This document shows, one piece after another, positions 8,842 through 17,000 of a DNA stretch of 33,336 bases. Where the stretch lies: positions 1 through 33,336 of the forward strand of contig JAAWPV010000013.1 of assembly GCA_022800215.1 (NCBI GenBank), in the 5' to 3' direction. The notes beneath the pieces are model-generated. The model was not told the DNA's origin and did not search any database. It saw only the letters and a program-made list of their open reading frames with translations. Position numbers and translations under genes: made by a program. How positions within the stretch are numbered: the first letter of the stretch is position 1; every line of letters begins with the position of its first letter. The stretch comes from Oscillospiraceae bacterium. Its GTDB lineage: Bacteria > Bacillota > Clostridia > Oscillospirales > Oscillospiraceae.

Positions 8842-9935
8842 AAGAGGCAAGAAAAATCGAAGCCGCGTTTGAGATCATCCGTATTGTCGCGTCCCTGGCC
8901 ATCGCCTATGTGGTGGCCCTGCTGGTTCTGTACTTCGTCAGTGACGAGCCAGTGAAGGTCATCCAGCAGTTTGTGCTGGGCCCCTTCTCCTCCCCCCGGC
9001 GGATCGGCAGTATCCTCAACCTGGCCATCCCCTTCACCATGTGCGGCCTGGGAATGTGCTTTGTATACTCGGTGGGCAAGCTGAACATGCTGGGCGACGG
9101 TATCTTCATGTTTTCCGGCTGTATCGTCACCTTCCTGGGCATCCGGCTGGGAACCCTGGGCCTGCCCTCTCCCGTGCTCTGGGTAATCCTGCTGCTCATC
9201 GGCGGTTTGGTGGGCGCGGCTTGTATGTACCTTCCCGCCTGGCTGGATGTAAAGCTGGGGGCCAGCGTCATCGTGGTCTCCATTATGGCCAATACCATCC
9301 TGTCGGAGCTGAGCCAGTACATCCTGCAGTTCCAGATGCGGGATCCCTCCACCAGCTATCTGGCCTCCTATCCTCTGGATCCCTCGGTGAGCATGCCCAA
9401 ATTCTTTACCTCCTCCCTGAAGATCCAGAGCGGAATTTTGGTGGCCATCGCCTTCCTCATCCTGTCCGTTGTGCTGCTGCACAAGACCACTCTGGGCTAT
9501 AAAATGCGCATGGTGGGCGCCAACGCCAAGATGGCGCGGGCCGCGGGCATGAGCGTGGCCTCCACCATTATCATTGCCCAGCTGCTGGGCGGCTTCCTGG
9601 CCGGCATGGGCGGCGCCATGGAGATCCTGAGCAACTATACCCGCTTCCAGTGGACCGATACCACCGGCCACGGCTTCGACGGCCTGATGGTGGCGGTGCT
9701 GGCCAAGAAGGATCCCAAGTATGTGCCCATCACCGCCCTGCTGCTGGCCTATATCCGCATCGGCTCCGACGTGGTCAACAGCTCCAGCAGTATCCCCAAC
9801 GAGTTCGTCTCGGTGATCCAATGCATCATCATCCTGCTGGTGGCCGCCGAGATGTTCCTGACCAAGCAGCGCAACAAGCTGATCTGCAAGGCGGCGGAAG
9901 CCAACCTGAAGCAGGAAGCTCAGAGCGCGGCATAA
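8838..9935 (+). CDS. BMP-type ABC transporter permease 1
   Basis: 365-residue membrane permease of the BPD_transp_2 family (NupP/YufP-like). About ten hydrophobic segments are visible; the N-terminus begins with one helix followed by 'SDEPVKVIQQFVLGPF', as is usual for this subunit. 'GYKMRMVGANAKMARAAGMSV' is the cytoplasmic coupling motif of the family, followed by 'LLGGFLAGMGGAMEIL'. Its start overlaps the ATPase stop by 4 nt. With the second permease it forms the translocation pore of the importer. Confidence 0.92.
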
Positions 9936-9949
9936 GGGAGGGCTGAGAT

Positions 9950-10909
9950 ATGCTTACATGGATTACGGATTTCCTCTACAGTGTAATTAAGCTGTCCGCC
10001 CCCATCGTATTTGCGACCCTGGCCTGTGACATCAGCCGTCAGGCGGGTGTGTACAACATGTCCGCAGAAGGCAATATGCTCATTTCCGCCCTGGCCAGCG
10101 TGGTCATTGCCGGTATGTTCAACAGCGTCTGGGCGGGACTGATCGGCGGCGTGGCCGTGGGTGTGCTGATGGCGGCCATCATCGCCTATGCCCACCTGAT
10201 CGGTAAGACCAATATGTATCTGACGGGCCTTGCCTTCAATACCGCCGCCACCGGCGGCACCGTCTTTGTCATGTTCATGCTCTGCGGCGAAAAGACCTCC
10301 ACCAACGCCGCCATCCGCAGCTATACCATTCCCCAGATCCAGATTCCGATCATTGATAAGATCCCCGTGCTGGGAAAGATCCTCTCCGGCCACTATCTGC
10401 TGACCTATGTGGCCCTCATTTCCGTGATCCTGGTGTGGTTTATGCTCAAGCGGACCCGCCTGGGTCTGCGGATGCGCTCCATTGCGGAGAATCCCCAGGC
10501 CGCGGAGTCTGTGGGCATCTCGGTGGTGAAGGTGCGCTACATCTCCTTCCTGCTCTCCGGCCTCTTTGCCGGCTTGGGCGGAGCCTATATGTCCATGGCC
10601 TACGTCTCCTTCTTCTCCAGAGGCATGGTGGCCGGCCGCGGCTGGATCGGCGTTTCGGCCATGAACATCGCCAACGGCGCCCCCATCGGCTCCTCCATTG
10701 CGGCCCTGTTCTTCGGCTTTACCGACACCCTGTCGGTGTCCCTGCAGGCCTTTAATATCCCCATTCAGTTTGTCAACATGATCCCCTACGTTGCCACCAT
10801 CCTGGCCCTGGTGATCATGAATATCGTTCGCATCCGCCGCGAGAAGGCCCGGGAAAAGGCCCGCCTTGCCAAGATGCAGGAAAAAGAGGGATCTGCCGTT
10901 GCGCATTAA
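9950..10909 (+). CDS. BMP-type ABC transporter permease 2
   Basis: 319-residue permease of the same superfamily (NupQ/YufQ-like), shorter than permease 1 as expected. Conserved elements are 'SAEGNMLISALASVV' near the N-terminus and the coupling motif 'LGLRMRSIAENPQAAESVGI' followed by 'LLSGLFAGLGGAYMSM'. GGGAGGG lies ahead of ATG 9950. The C-terminus is Lys/Arg/Glu-rich. The stop overlaps the beginning of the MFS gene, so the MFS gene is probably cotranscribed with the importer. Confidence 0.92.
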   Translation: MLTWITDFLYSVIKLSAPIVFATLACDISRQAGVYNMSAEGNMLISALASVVIAGMFNSVWAGLIGGVAVGVLMAAIIAYAHLIGKTNMYLTGLAFNTAATGGTVFVMFMLCGEKTSTNAAIRSYTIPQIQIPIIDKIPVLGKILSGHYLLTYVALISVILVWFMLKRTRLGLRMRSIAENPQAAESVGISVVKVRYISFLLSGLFAGLGGAYMSMAYVSFFSRGMVAGRGWIGVSAMNIANGAPIGSSIAALFFGFTDTLSVSLQAFNIPIQFVNMIPYVATILALVIMNIVRIRREKAREKARLAKMQEKEGSAVAH

Positions 10910-12134
10910 AAATCAAAGTATCTCCCAGGGGGAAAAGCTGTGGACGGTGGGTTTCGTTTTGATCTGTCTCATCGCCATCATCCAGCGCACCAGTACACAA
11001 ATGCAAAATACGGCCCTGCCGCTGTATATCCAGGCCCTGGGCTTTACCAAGGCCGCGGCCGGCAACGCCAACGCAGTCTACTCAGCCGCCTCCCTCATCC
11101 TGCGGCCCTTTATGGGCATGGTGGTGGACCGCTGGGGAGGGAAGCGGGTGCTGATCTTCGGCACGGTGCTGTTGGCCTTGACGGTGCTGGGCTACGGCCT
11201 TGCGGCCTCTCTGGGCGGTATCGTTCTGCTGCGGGCCCTGGGCGGCGTGGCCTTCTCCGCCACCACGGTGGCGGTGTCCACCGTGTCGGTGCAGAACATC
11301 GCCGAGTCCCGGATGACGGAAGGCATTGGTTACTTCGGCCTCTCCTCCGCCTTTGCCCAGTCGGTGGGCCCCGTGTTTGCCCTGGCCCTCATCAGCGACA
11401 ACGACGCCTATTGGATGTGCTTTGTGGTCACCGCCCTGCTTTTGGGGGTTGCCACCCTTATGACCTTCTTCGTCAAAGAGCATAAGGAGCCCGTCCGGCA
11501 GAGCGCCCCAGCCCGGGAGCAGACTGCGGAACTTCGCCAGCCCAAGCAGAGCGTTTGGATCAAGCTGGTGGAGCCCACTGCCGTTCTTCCCTCCGTACTC
11601 AGCTTCTGTGTCTTTTTTTCCTCCAGCGCGGTGGGAACCTTTATCTCCACCTATACCAAAGAGGCTGCCATTGCCGGCGTCGCCACCTTCTTTGTGGTAA
11701 AGGCCCTGACCATTGCCCTGTCCCGGGTGGTCATCAACCCCATCTACCGGTTCCTGGGCAACGAAAAGGGGCTGCTGCTGGCCTTCGCCGTCTACGCCGC
11801 CAACTTCTGCCTGATCTTTGGAGCGAAGGGGCAGCTTACGCTGTGGACGGCGGGCGCCCTGTTCGGCTTTGGCTATGGCCTGCTCCAAACCCTGCTCAAC
11901 GCCGCCGCGGTGATCAATACCCCCAAGAGCCGCCGGGGGGCGGCCAATGCCACCTATTATATCGCCATGGATCTGGGCCTGGGCGCGGGCGCTGCCTGCT
12001 GGGGCTATGTGGCGGACTGGTTTGGCACCCGGAGCATCTATCTGGGCGCCGCTCTGGTACAGGCGGCGGCGGTGGTGCTGTTTTTCGTGTTCAAAAAGGT
12101 GTACGGCCAATTTATGGAAAAGATTGAGAAGTAG
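10899..12134 (+). CDS. major facilitator superfamily transporter
   Basis: About 411 residues with roughly twelve hydrophobic segments. The loop 2-3 MFS signature is present (GMVVDRWGGKRVL). I prefer a TTG start at 10899, which has AGAGGGA upstream and overlaps the permease gene by 11 nt. ATG 10866 would give a 43-nt overlap and lacks a clear site. The first helix is 'TVGFVLICLIAIIQRTS', with a long charged loop in the middle as in many drug or metabolite exporters. Substrate is unknown. Placement within a nucleoside-uptake operon suggests it moves a base, nucleoside or breakdown product, possibly outward; this is inference only. Confidence 0.85.
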   Translation: MRIKNQSISQGEKLWTVGFVLICLIAIIQRTSTQMQNTALPLYIQALGFTKAAAGNANAVYSAASLILRPFMGMVVDRWGGKRVLIFGTVLLALTVLGYGLAASLGGIVLLRALGGVAFSATTVAVSTVSVQNIAESRMTEGIGYFGLSSAFAQSVGPVFALALISDNDAYWMCFVVTALLLGVATLMTFFVKEHKEPVRQSAPAREQTAELRQPKQSVWIKLVEPTAVLPSVLSFCVFFSSSAVGTFISTYTKEAAIAGVATFFVVKALTIALSRVVINPIYRFLGNEKGLLLAFAVYAANFCLIFGAKGQLTLWTAGALFGFGYGLLQTLLNAAAVINTPKSRRGAANATYYIAMDLGLGAGAACWGYVADWFGTRSIYLGAALVQAAAVVLFFVFKKVYGQFMEKIEK

Positions 12135-12137
12135 CCT

Positions 12138-12695
12138 ATGAAAAAAGTATTGATTGTAGTAGATTACCAGCGGGACTTTGTGGCGGGCGTCATGGGAAAT
12201 CCTGCGGCCCAAGCCCTGGAGAGCCGGCTGTGCCGGAAGATCGAGCGGTACTTTGCGGCGGGGGACGATGTGGTTTTCACCATGGACACCCACACCCCCG
12301 AGGACAGAAGGACCCGGGAGTTCCAGGGCGGCCAGCGGCTCCACTGTCTGGCCGAGACCCCGGGCTGGCAGGTTTACGGCAAGGTGGCCCAGTATGTGCC
12401 CAAGGCCACTGTGATCTGCAAAAACACCTACGGCTCCATCGCCCTGGCAGACGTCCTTCGGGAAAAGGAGTACGATGTGGTAGAGCTGGTGGGAGTGACC
12501 ACCCATGCCTGCGTACTGTCCAATGCCATCATTGCCGCGGCGGCAAAGCCCTTTGCCGAGATCGTGGTAGATCCCGCCTGTACTGCCAGTGCGGACGAGG
12601 GGCAAAAGCAGGCCGCCCTGTGGACCCTGGCAGGCCTCCATATCCAGGTTCGATCCGACGATGAATTCCAGGTTCCGGCCACAGACGCCGGCTAA
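12138..12695 (+). CDS. isochorismatase-family cysteine hydrolase (nicotinamidase-like)
   Basis: 185-residue cytoplasmic hydrolase. The catalytic triad of the family is visible as Asp9 (IVVDYQRDF), Lys95 (VICKNTYGS) and Cys125 (GVTTHACVL), with the cis-peptide region just before the cysteine. Asp50, His52 and His69 match the metal-binding residues of nicotinamidases (the TMDTHTP region), which favours amide hydrolysis of nicotinamide or a related ring amide over plain isochorismatase. Only 3 nt separate it from the MFS gene, and it is last in the operon before a strong terminator. Next to nucleoside uptake it may recycle nicotinamide from nicotinamide riboside, or cleave a pyrimidine-derived amide; neither is proven. 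Confidence 0.82.
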   Translation: MKKVLIVVDYQRDFVAGVMGNPAAQALESRLCRKIERYFAAGDDVVFTMDTHTPEDRRTREFQGGQRLHCLAETPGWQVYGKVAQYVPKATVICKNTYGSIALADVLREKEYDVVELVGVTTHACVLSNAIIAAAAKPFAEIVVDPACTASADEGQKQAALWTLAGLHIQVRSDDEFQVPATDAG

Positions 12696-12715
12696 AGCAG
12701 CATAAAACAACGTAC

Positions 12716-12751
12716 AAAGAGAGGCCCTGCCATGCAGGGCCTCTCTTTATT
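12716..12751 (+). terminator. strong intrinsic terminator of the nucleoside operon
   Basis: Arms 12716-12730 and 12734-12748 form a perfect 15-bp stem with a 3-nt loop (outer A-T pairs, inner GGCCCTGC), ending in CTTTATT. Confidence 0.85.
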
Positions 12752-12816
12752 GTGCAGACGCAAACAGAGAAAATAGAAATTTACAGAAATTGTCAAATCA
12801 TACCGGATAAAACCTT

Positions 12817-12846
12817 TGAATAGGAAAAACAGACCTGCGGATACTA
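12817..12846 (+). promoter_or_regulatory. sigma-G-like promoter of spoVT
   Basis: TGAATA (12817-12822), 17-bp spacer, then GATACTA (12840-12846). The known sigma-G pattern is roughly a -35 of TGAATA and a -10 of CATACTA at 17-18 bp, so only one base differs. In Bacillus subtilis spoVT is a sigma-G gene, which makes the match meaningful. Transcription would begin near 12852, 36 nt before the start codon. Confidence 0.7.
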
Positions 12847-12887
12847 AGGATTGTCAATGGACGAAAAAACCGCAGGAGGAGAGAGAA

Positions 12888-13430
12888 ATGAAAGCGACCG
12901 GAATCGTGCGGCGGATCGACGACCTGGGGCGGGTAGTCATCCCCAAAGAGATCCGCCGGACCATGCGTATCAGAGAGGGCGACCCGCTGGAGATTTACAC
13001 CGACAAGGACGGCGAGGTCATCTTCAAAAAGTATTCCCTGATGGGAGGCCTCAGCGACTTTGCCAACCAGATGTGCGAGACCCTGAACAAGACAACGGGC
13101 CGGGTCTGCGTCATCACCGACCGGGATGCCTGCATTGCCGTCAGCGGCGCACCCCGCCGTGACCTGGTGGACAAACGGCTCAGCGAGCGGCTGGAGGCTG
13201 TGCTGGAAGGCCGGAAGATCTACCAGTACCAGCCCGGGGATACTCCCATGAACGTCAGCGATGAGTCGGGCAAGTTCTTTGTGACCTGTGCCGCGCCTAT
13301 CCTGGCCGAGGGCGACGTGCTGGGCAGCGTCCTTTTCGTGGCCGAGGAGGGCGACCTCACCACCGGGGAAACCGAGTACAAGCTCCTACAAACCATGTCC
13401 GGCTTTCTGGGCCGTCACATGGAGGGGTGA
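12888..13430 (+). CDS. spoVT: stage V sporulation protein T, AbrB/SpoVT family regulator
   Basis: 180-residue forespore regulator. Residues 1-50 form an AbrB-type swapped-hairpin DNA-binding domain (GIVRRIDDLGRVVIPKEIRR, the most conserved SpoVT segment). Residues about 55-178 form the GAF-like domain that occurs in SpoVT but not AbrB. Overall length matches SpoVT of Bacillus (about 178). GGAGGAGAG precedes ATG 12888; the frame runs 24 codons upstream but through the promoter. Its presence implies a spore-forming host. In the family it tunes sigma-G genes in the forespore. Confidence 0.95.
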   Translation: MKATGIVRRIDDLGRVVIPKEIRRTMRIREGDPLEIYTDKDGEVIFKKYSLMGGLSDFANQMCETLNKTTGRVCVITDRDACIAVSGAPRRDLVDKRLSERLEAVLEGRKIYQYQPGDTPMNVSDESGKFFVTCAAPILAEGDVLGSVLFVAEEGDLTTGETEYKLLQTMSGFLGRHMEG

Positions 13431-13439
13431 AAGAGAAGC

Positions 13440-13478
13440 GCCCGCTGGCCGGTCAGACCGGGACGGCGGGCACTTTTC
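13440..13478 (+). terminator. terminator after spoVT, possibly bidirectional
   Basis: A composite stem: GCCCGC (13440-13445) with GCGGGC (13466-13471) enclosing CCGGTC (13449-13454) with GACCGG (13456-13461), followed by TTTT at 13474-13477. On the minus strand it is followed by a weaker pyrimidine run. Confidence 0.65.
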
Positions 13479-13562
13479 CTACATGGACTGAAACAGCAGA
13501 ATAATACAGATATTCAAAAGAAACAGAACTGCCAGCGGCAGCCAGGGCCTTTTTTTCTTCAT
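13479..13562 (-). CDS. possible 27-residue membrane peptide
   Basis: A short minus-strand frame with ATG at 13562 and stop at 13479 encodes a basic start (MKKKRPW) followed by one hydrophobic span (LPLAVLFLLNICIILLF), the layout of small single-pass membrane proteins. A GAGGGGG stretch lies about seven nt upstream of the ATG. The stop falls right against the spoVT terminator, which would also serve this strand. The frame continues upstream to 13889, opposite the neighbouring gene, but that part does not look like protein. No family recognised. It may be chance. Confidence 0.3.
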   Translation of the reverse strand: MKKKRPWLPLAVLFLLNICIILLFQSM

Positions 13563-13638
13563 CTTCTTCCCCCTCTGCTTCTGCCATTGTACGCAGAAAG
13601 GGTCCCCCATATGCCGGGGAAAATCCACCGGGAGGGTG

Positions 13639-13667
13639 GTATATTTTTCTAAGAGAAGTCCATACTG
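13639..13667 (+). promoter_or_regulatory. sigma-G-like promoter of the small membrane protein gene
   Basis: GTATA (13639-13643), 17-bp spacer and CATACTG (13661-13667). This agrees with the sigma-G pattern except for the last base. It lies about 34 nt upstream of the GTG start at 13701. Confidence 0.5.
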
Positions 13668-13700
13668 GAAACAGAATGTCAAACATAAGGAGGGCGCGGC

Positions 13701-13967
13701 GTGATCAAGGGCATCAGCCGGCGGGTCATCGTGGTAAAATCTCCCGACCGCCGATTTTTTGAGGAGGCCATTTTTATTGTGAAGGAAGGACTGCTGGGAG
13801 AGGGCGGCGTTACCGCCGAGCAGGTGGTGGAGGAGGCTCGAAGAGTGGCCGACGGCTTTGTAAAGAAGCATCACAGCCGTTGGTGGCACCGGATCCCCGC
13901 CCCAGGCTATATGGCCATCGGGGCGCTCCTTGCCACGGCGGTGTGGAGCATCGGGCTACTGTGGTAA
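13701..13967 (+). CDS. hypothetical small protein with C-terminal membrane anchor, next to spoVT
   Basis: 88 residues from a GTG start supported by AAGGAGGG six nt upstream. The N-terminus (IKGISRRVIVVKSPDRRFFEEAIFIV) looks like a small beta/alpha domain and is the most conserved-looking part. A helical middle follows (AEQVVEEARRVADGFVKK), then one hydrophobic C-terminal segment (MAIGALLATAVWSIGLL). I recall similar small proteins of unknown function in Clostridia but cannot name a family. The soluble part should face the cytoplasm. The sigma-G-like promoter and spoVT neighbour suggest forespore expression. Confidence 0.75.
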   Translation: MIKGISRRVIVVKSPDRRFFEEAIFIVKEGLLGEGGVTAEQVVEEARRVADGFVKKHHSRWWHRIPAPGYMAIGALLATAVWSIGLLW

Positions 13968-13971
13968 AAGA

Positions 13972-14003
13972 GGACCCTTCCGCCGGGAAGGGCCCTTTTT
14001 CTA
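13972..14003 (+). terminator. terminator between convergent small gene and M56 gene
   Basis: CCCTTCC (13975-13981) pairs with GGAAGGG (13986-13992), flanked by further G/C pairs and followed by TTTTT at 13996-14000. It lies between two converging genes whose stops are at 13967 and 14009. Confidence 0.7.
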
Positions 14004-14008
14004 TTTCG

Positions 14009-17000
14009 TTACCACCCGGTGCCGCCGCCGTCGCAGCGCCAGAGTCCATCCTCCCCCTGGGTCATGTAGCCCACCTGCCACCACTGGAAAGCCCCGGCGG
14101 GCACATCTGGGTCGCTGCCCTCATACTCGCCGGTGTTGCCCGCCATGAAGGACCAGGGAGGCGCGGAGTCGGCGGGGACAAAGATGGTGGACCAGGAGAA
14201 GGGGAAGGTGTTTTCCTCCAGTCGGGAGACAAAGGGTTCATCGCCCTTGTACTCGACACAGTCGATGACCTTCATGTAATCCCATTTCATGGTGCTGCCG
14301 CTGCTGGTGCGGAGGTAAACGCCCTCATACTCTTCCACCCAGGCCCGGGCGATCTCGTCCCGGGTCCGGCCCTCCCCGGGGATGGCGATGCCCTGCCGGA
14401 GGGCTTCCAGCTCGGTCTCGTCATACCAGCGGCGGAGATAGTGGTAGATATCGGTGGAAAAGGGATCGTCCGTATCTGTCTGCACAGCCTTGTACCACCG
14501 GGAGTTCTCTCCCTTCTGCCATTGCACCAGGCCCTCCAGGTCCCAAAAGACCAGGCTCTCATCCTCCCGGGAGAAGGCGAGGTAGTCAATGGGTCCGGAG
14601 GCAAAGTCAGGCCGCTCCGTCTGGTCCGTATGCTCCCAGGTATAGCCGGACCATTGGTCGGTGATGCTGGAGACCCGGTTCCAGCCCCCGGCGGGGTAGG
14701 AGCCCGCCAGACCGTCCCCCACAATGAGGGTCATGGTGAACTGGTCGTCGGCGGTGATGGCCTCGTAGGCGTTTTTGATCTGAAAGAGGGGATCGTCGTC
14801 CAGAAGGCCCAGTTCGTCCAGTTTGCCCTCCAGATAGGGCTCGAAGGCGTAGGACGCCGGGCCCATATCGTTGATGACGTCCTGCCAAAGGAGGGTGTGA
14901 CTGTCATCCTCCGTCCGGAAGAAGAGCCAGTCACAGTCGGGATAGCCGGGGGAGACCCAGTCATCCTCGGTGAGGTACCGCCCTCCCGCCAGGGTGACGG
15001 TGTCCGGGGTGGTGGTGTGGAGCTCATAGTTGAAGTGCCAGCCCTCCACCGTGAGGTTCCCCACCGTGTTCCGGGAACCCTTGGTGATGGAGGTGATGCG
15101 CCAGTCGTCGTAAGAGACGGGGTCACCCCAGAGCCAAATCGTTCCACCTTCTGTGGGCTCCGGGAGAGCGGTAGATTGTTTGCTGTCCTCAAACACCATC
15201 TGTACATAGTCCCGGGCAGCAGTCACCACCGCTTCGGGCACGTCATCTGCAATACCCTCCACCATGTGGTCGGTGACCTTCTTCTCGTCCTTGTAGATGA
15301 GCAGGCTTTCCCCGTCGAAGTAGAGATACCGGACAGCCAGTTTGGAATGGTCGCCGCTGTCGGCGAAGCAGCTGACATAGAGGTATCTGCCGTAGGGATC
15401 CCAGTGCTCATAATCCCAGTAGGAAAGCTCCGGGCAGGCGGAGAACAGAAGCTCATCCAGTTGGGCCTCATAGACCAGTCCCTCCCGCTGGAAGAAGAGC
15501 TGGCGGGGAGCGACCAGCTCATTTTGCCCGTCTCCGTCCAGGTCCATGATACGGCTGTCTCCGTGGCACTGGGCCAACAGGGTCAGAACGCCGTTCTCGT
15601 CGAAATAATAATAGTCGGTATCGGTGGTATAGAACCGGGAATTGCTCCCGGGCCGATAGGTGATGTAGAAGCCGTCCCGGCCGAAAAGGTCCTGAAAGAA
15701 GAACATATCCACATCGTCAAAGCTGTATTGGGCAAAGACATTCATGGTGCCGTCGTCCAGCTCCTCGGCGGCATAGATGGCCCCGTCGGCGGAGCGGTAG
15801 ACGCGGAGGTGGTGACCGAAAAGGTTCCAGTTTTGAAGGATGTTTTCAGAGCTGAGGTCCTCCCTGTGGGGCTCCACGGTCACCGCCGGGGTGGTGTAGG
15901 GCTCCAGCTCACGGAGGGAGACGGTGACCGCCGGGTCTACGCTGGGCAGGGCAGGCGGGATGGCGGGTTGCTGGCACTCTAAGTTAGACAGGAAGTGATA
16001 GACGCCCTCGGCCTGCTCCTCCATGGTGGTGCAGAACCATGTTGCGTCACTGTTCCAGCCGCCGTGGTGGTAGAGCTTCACGGTGCTGCCCTCCCGGGTG
16101 CCGCAGAGGATCTCAATATCGCCGGGGTAGTTGGTGTCCCCATGCATCCAGTAGTAGGCGTCGTTTTGGTAGGTGAAGTTTTCCAGTCCCACCCGGTTGG
16201 TCTGCTCCAGGGTCAGGCCGGTATACTCCTGCAAAACCTCATCCATCTCCTGGGCGGTCATTTTGTAGGCGGGACAGGGCAGATCCTCCCAACTGTCGTA
16301 GTCAAGGGTACCCTTTAGTTCCTCGTCGGTGGGGGAGGAGCCCTCCAGGTAGAAAAGCTCATAGAGGTTGATATCCTCCGGCTTTTCATAGGTGTTGAAG
16401 GCTCCGTTGGCAAACTGATTGCGGATGCTGTAGGTGTAGGAGATGGCCTCATTGGGATTGTGGTTGAAATACTCCTCGTTGAAGAACCGCAGCTCCTCCC
16501 CCGTGAGGGACCGGAGGCCCTCGGGTGCCGGGGCGGGGCTTTCTTTGGCTCCGGTGAAGGTGCAGGCGGACACCAGGCCGGCCAATAGAGTCACCGCCAA
16601 TGCGGCGGCCAGGAGCTGCCGGGGCCGCTTGGCAATGCGCATGACCCGGTCCTTCAGCTCCTTCTTCCCGGCGGTCATGGTGGTGGCGGCCAGCATGGGG
16701 TTGGCGGTCCGGCGGACCGGAATGAGGGAGAGAAGGGTTTGGCCGTAGGGAATGCGCTCTTGCTCCCCCAAGGCCTTCAGGGCGCTTTCGTCGCAGGCCA
16801 GCTCACAGTCCGTCTTGGAGCAGTGGGCCGCCGCCCACACCAGGGGATCGAACCAGTAGACGGTGAGGCACACGCACCGCAGAAGAGACCACAGGGGGTC
16901 CAGGTGCCTGGCGTGGGTCTCCTCATGGCAGAGCACATGGCGGAGCTTATGGGGGTCCCGGGCCACGGCGGGGGTGATGTAGATGGAGCGCCCAAAGAGA

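Noticed and set aside
11082-12710. Minus-strand open frame opposite the MFS and hydrolase genes
   Set aside because: Both plus-strand genes carry family motifs and catalytic residues; the minus frame crosses both and has none.
13880-15982. 700-codon plus-strand open frame opposite the M56 gene tail
   Set aside because: The minus-strand gene has a good start, protease motifs and overlap with blaI; the plus frame is Gly/Val-rich antisense noise overlapping the preceding gene and terminator.
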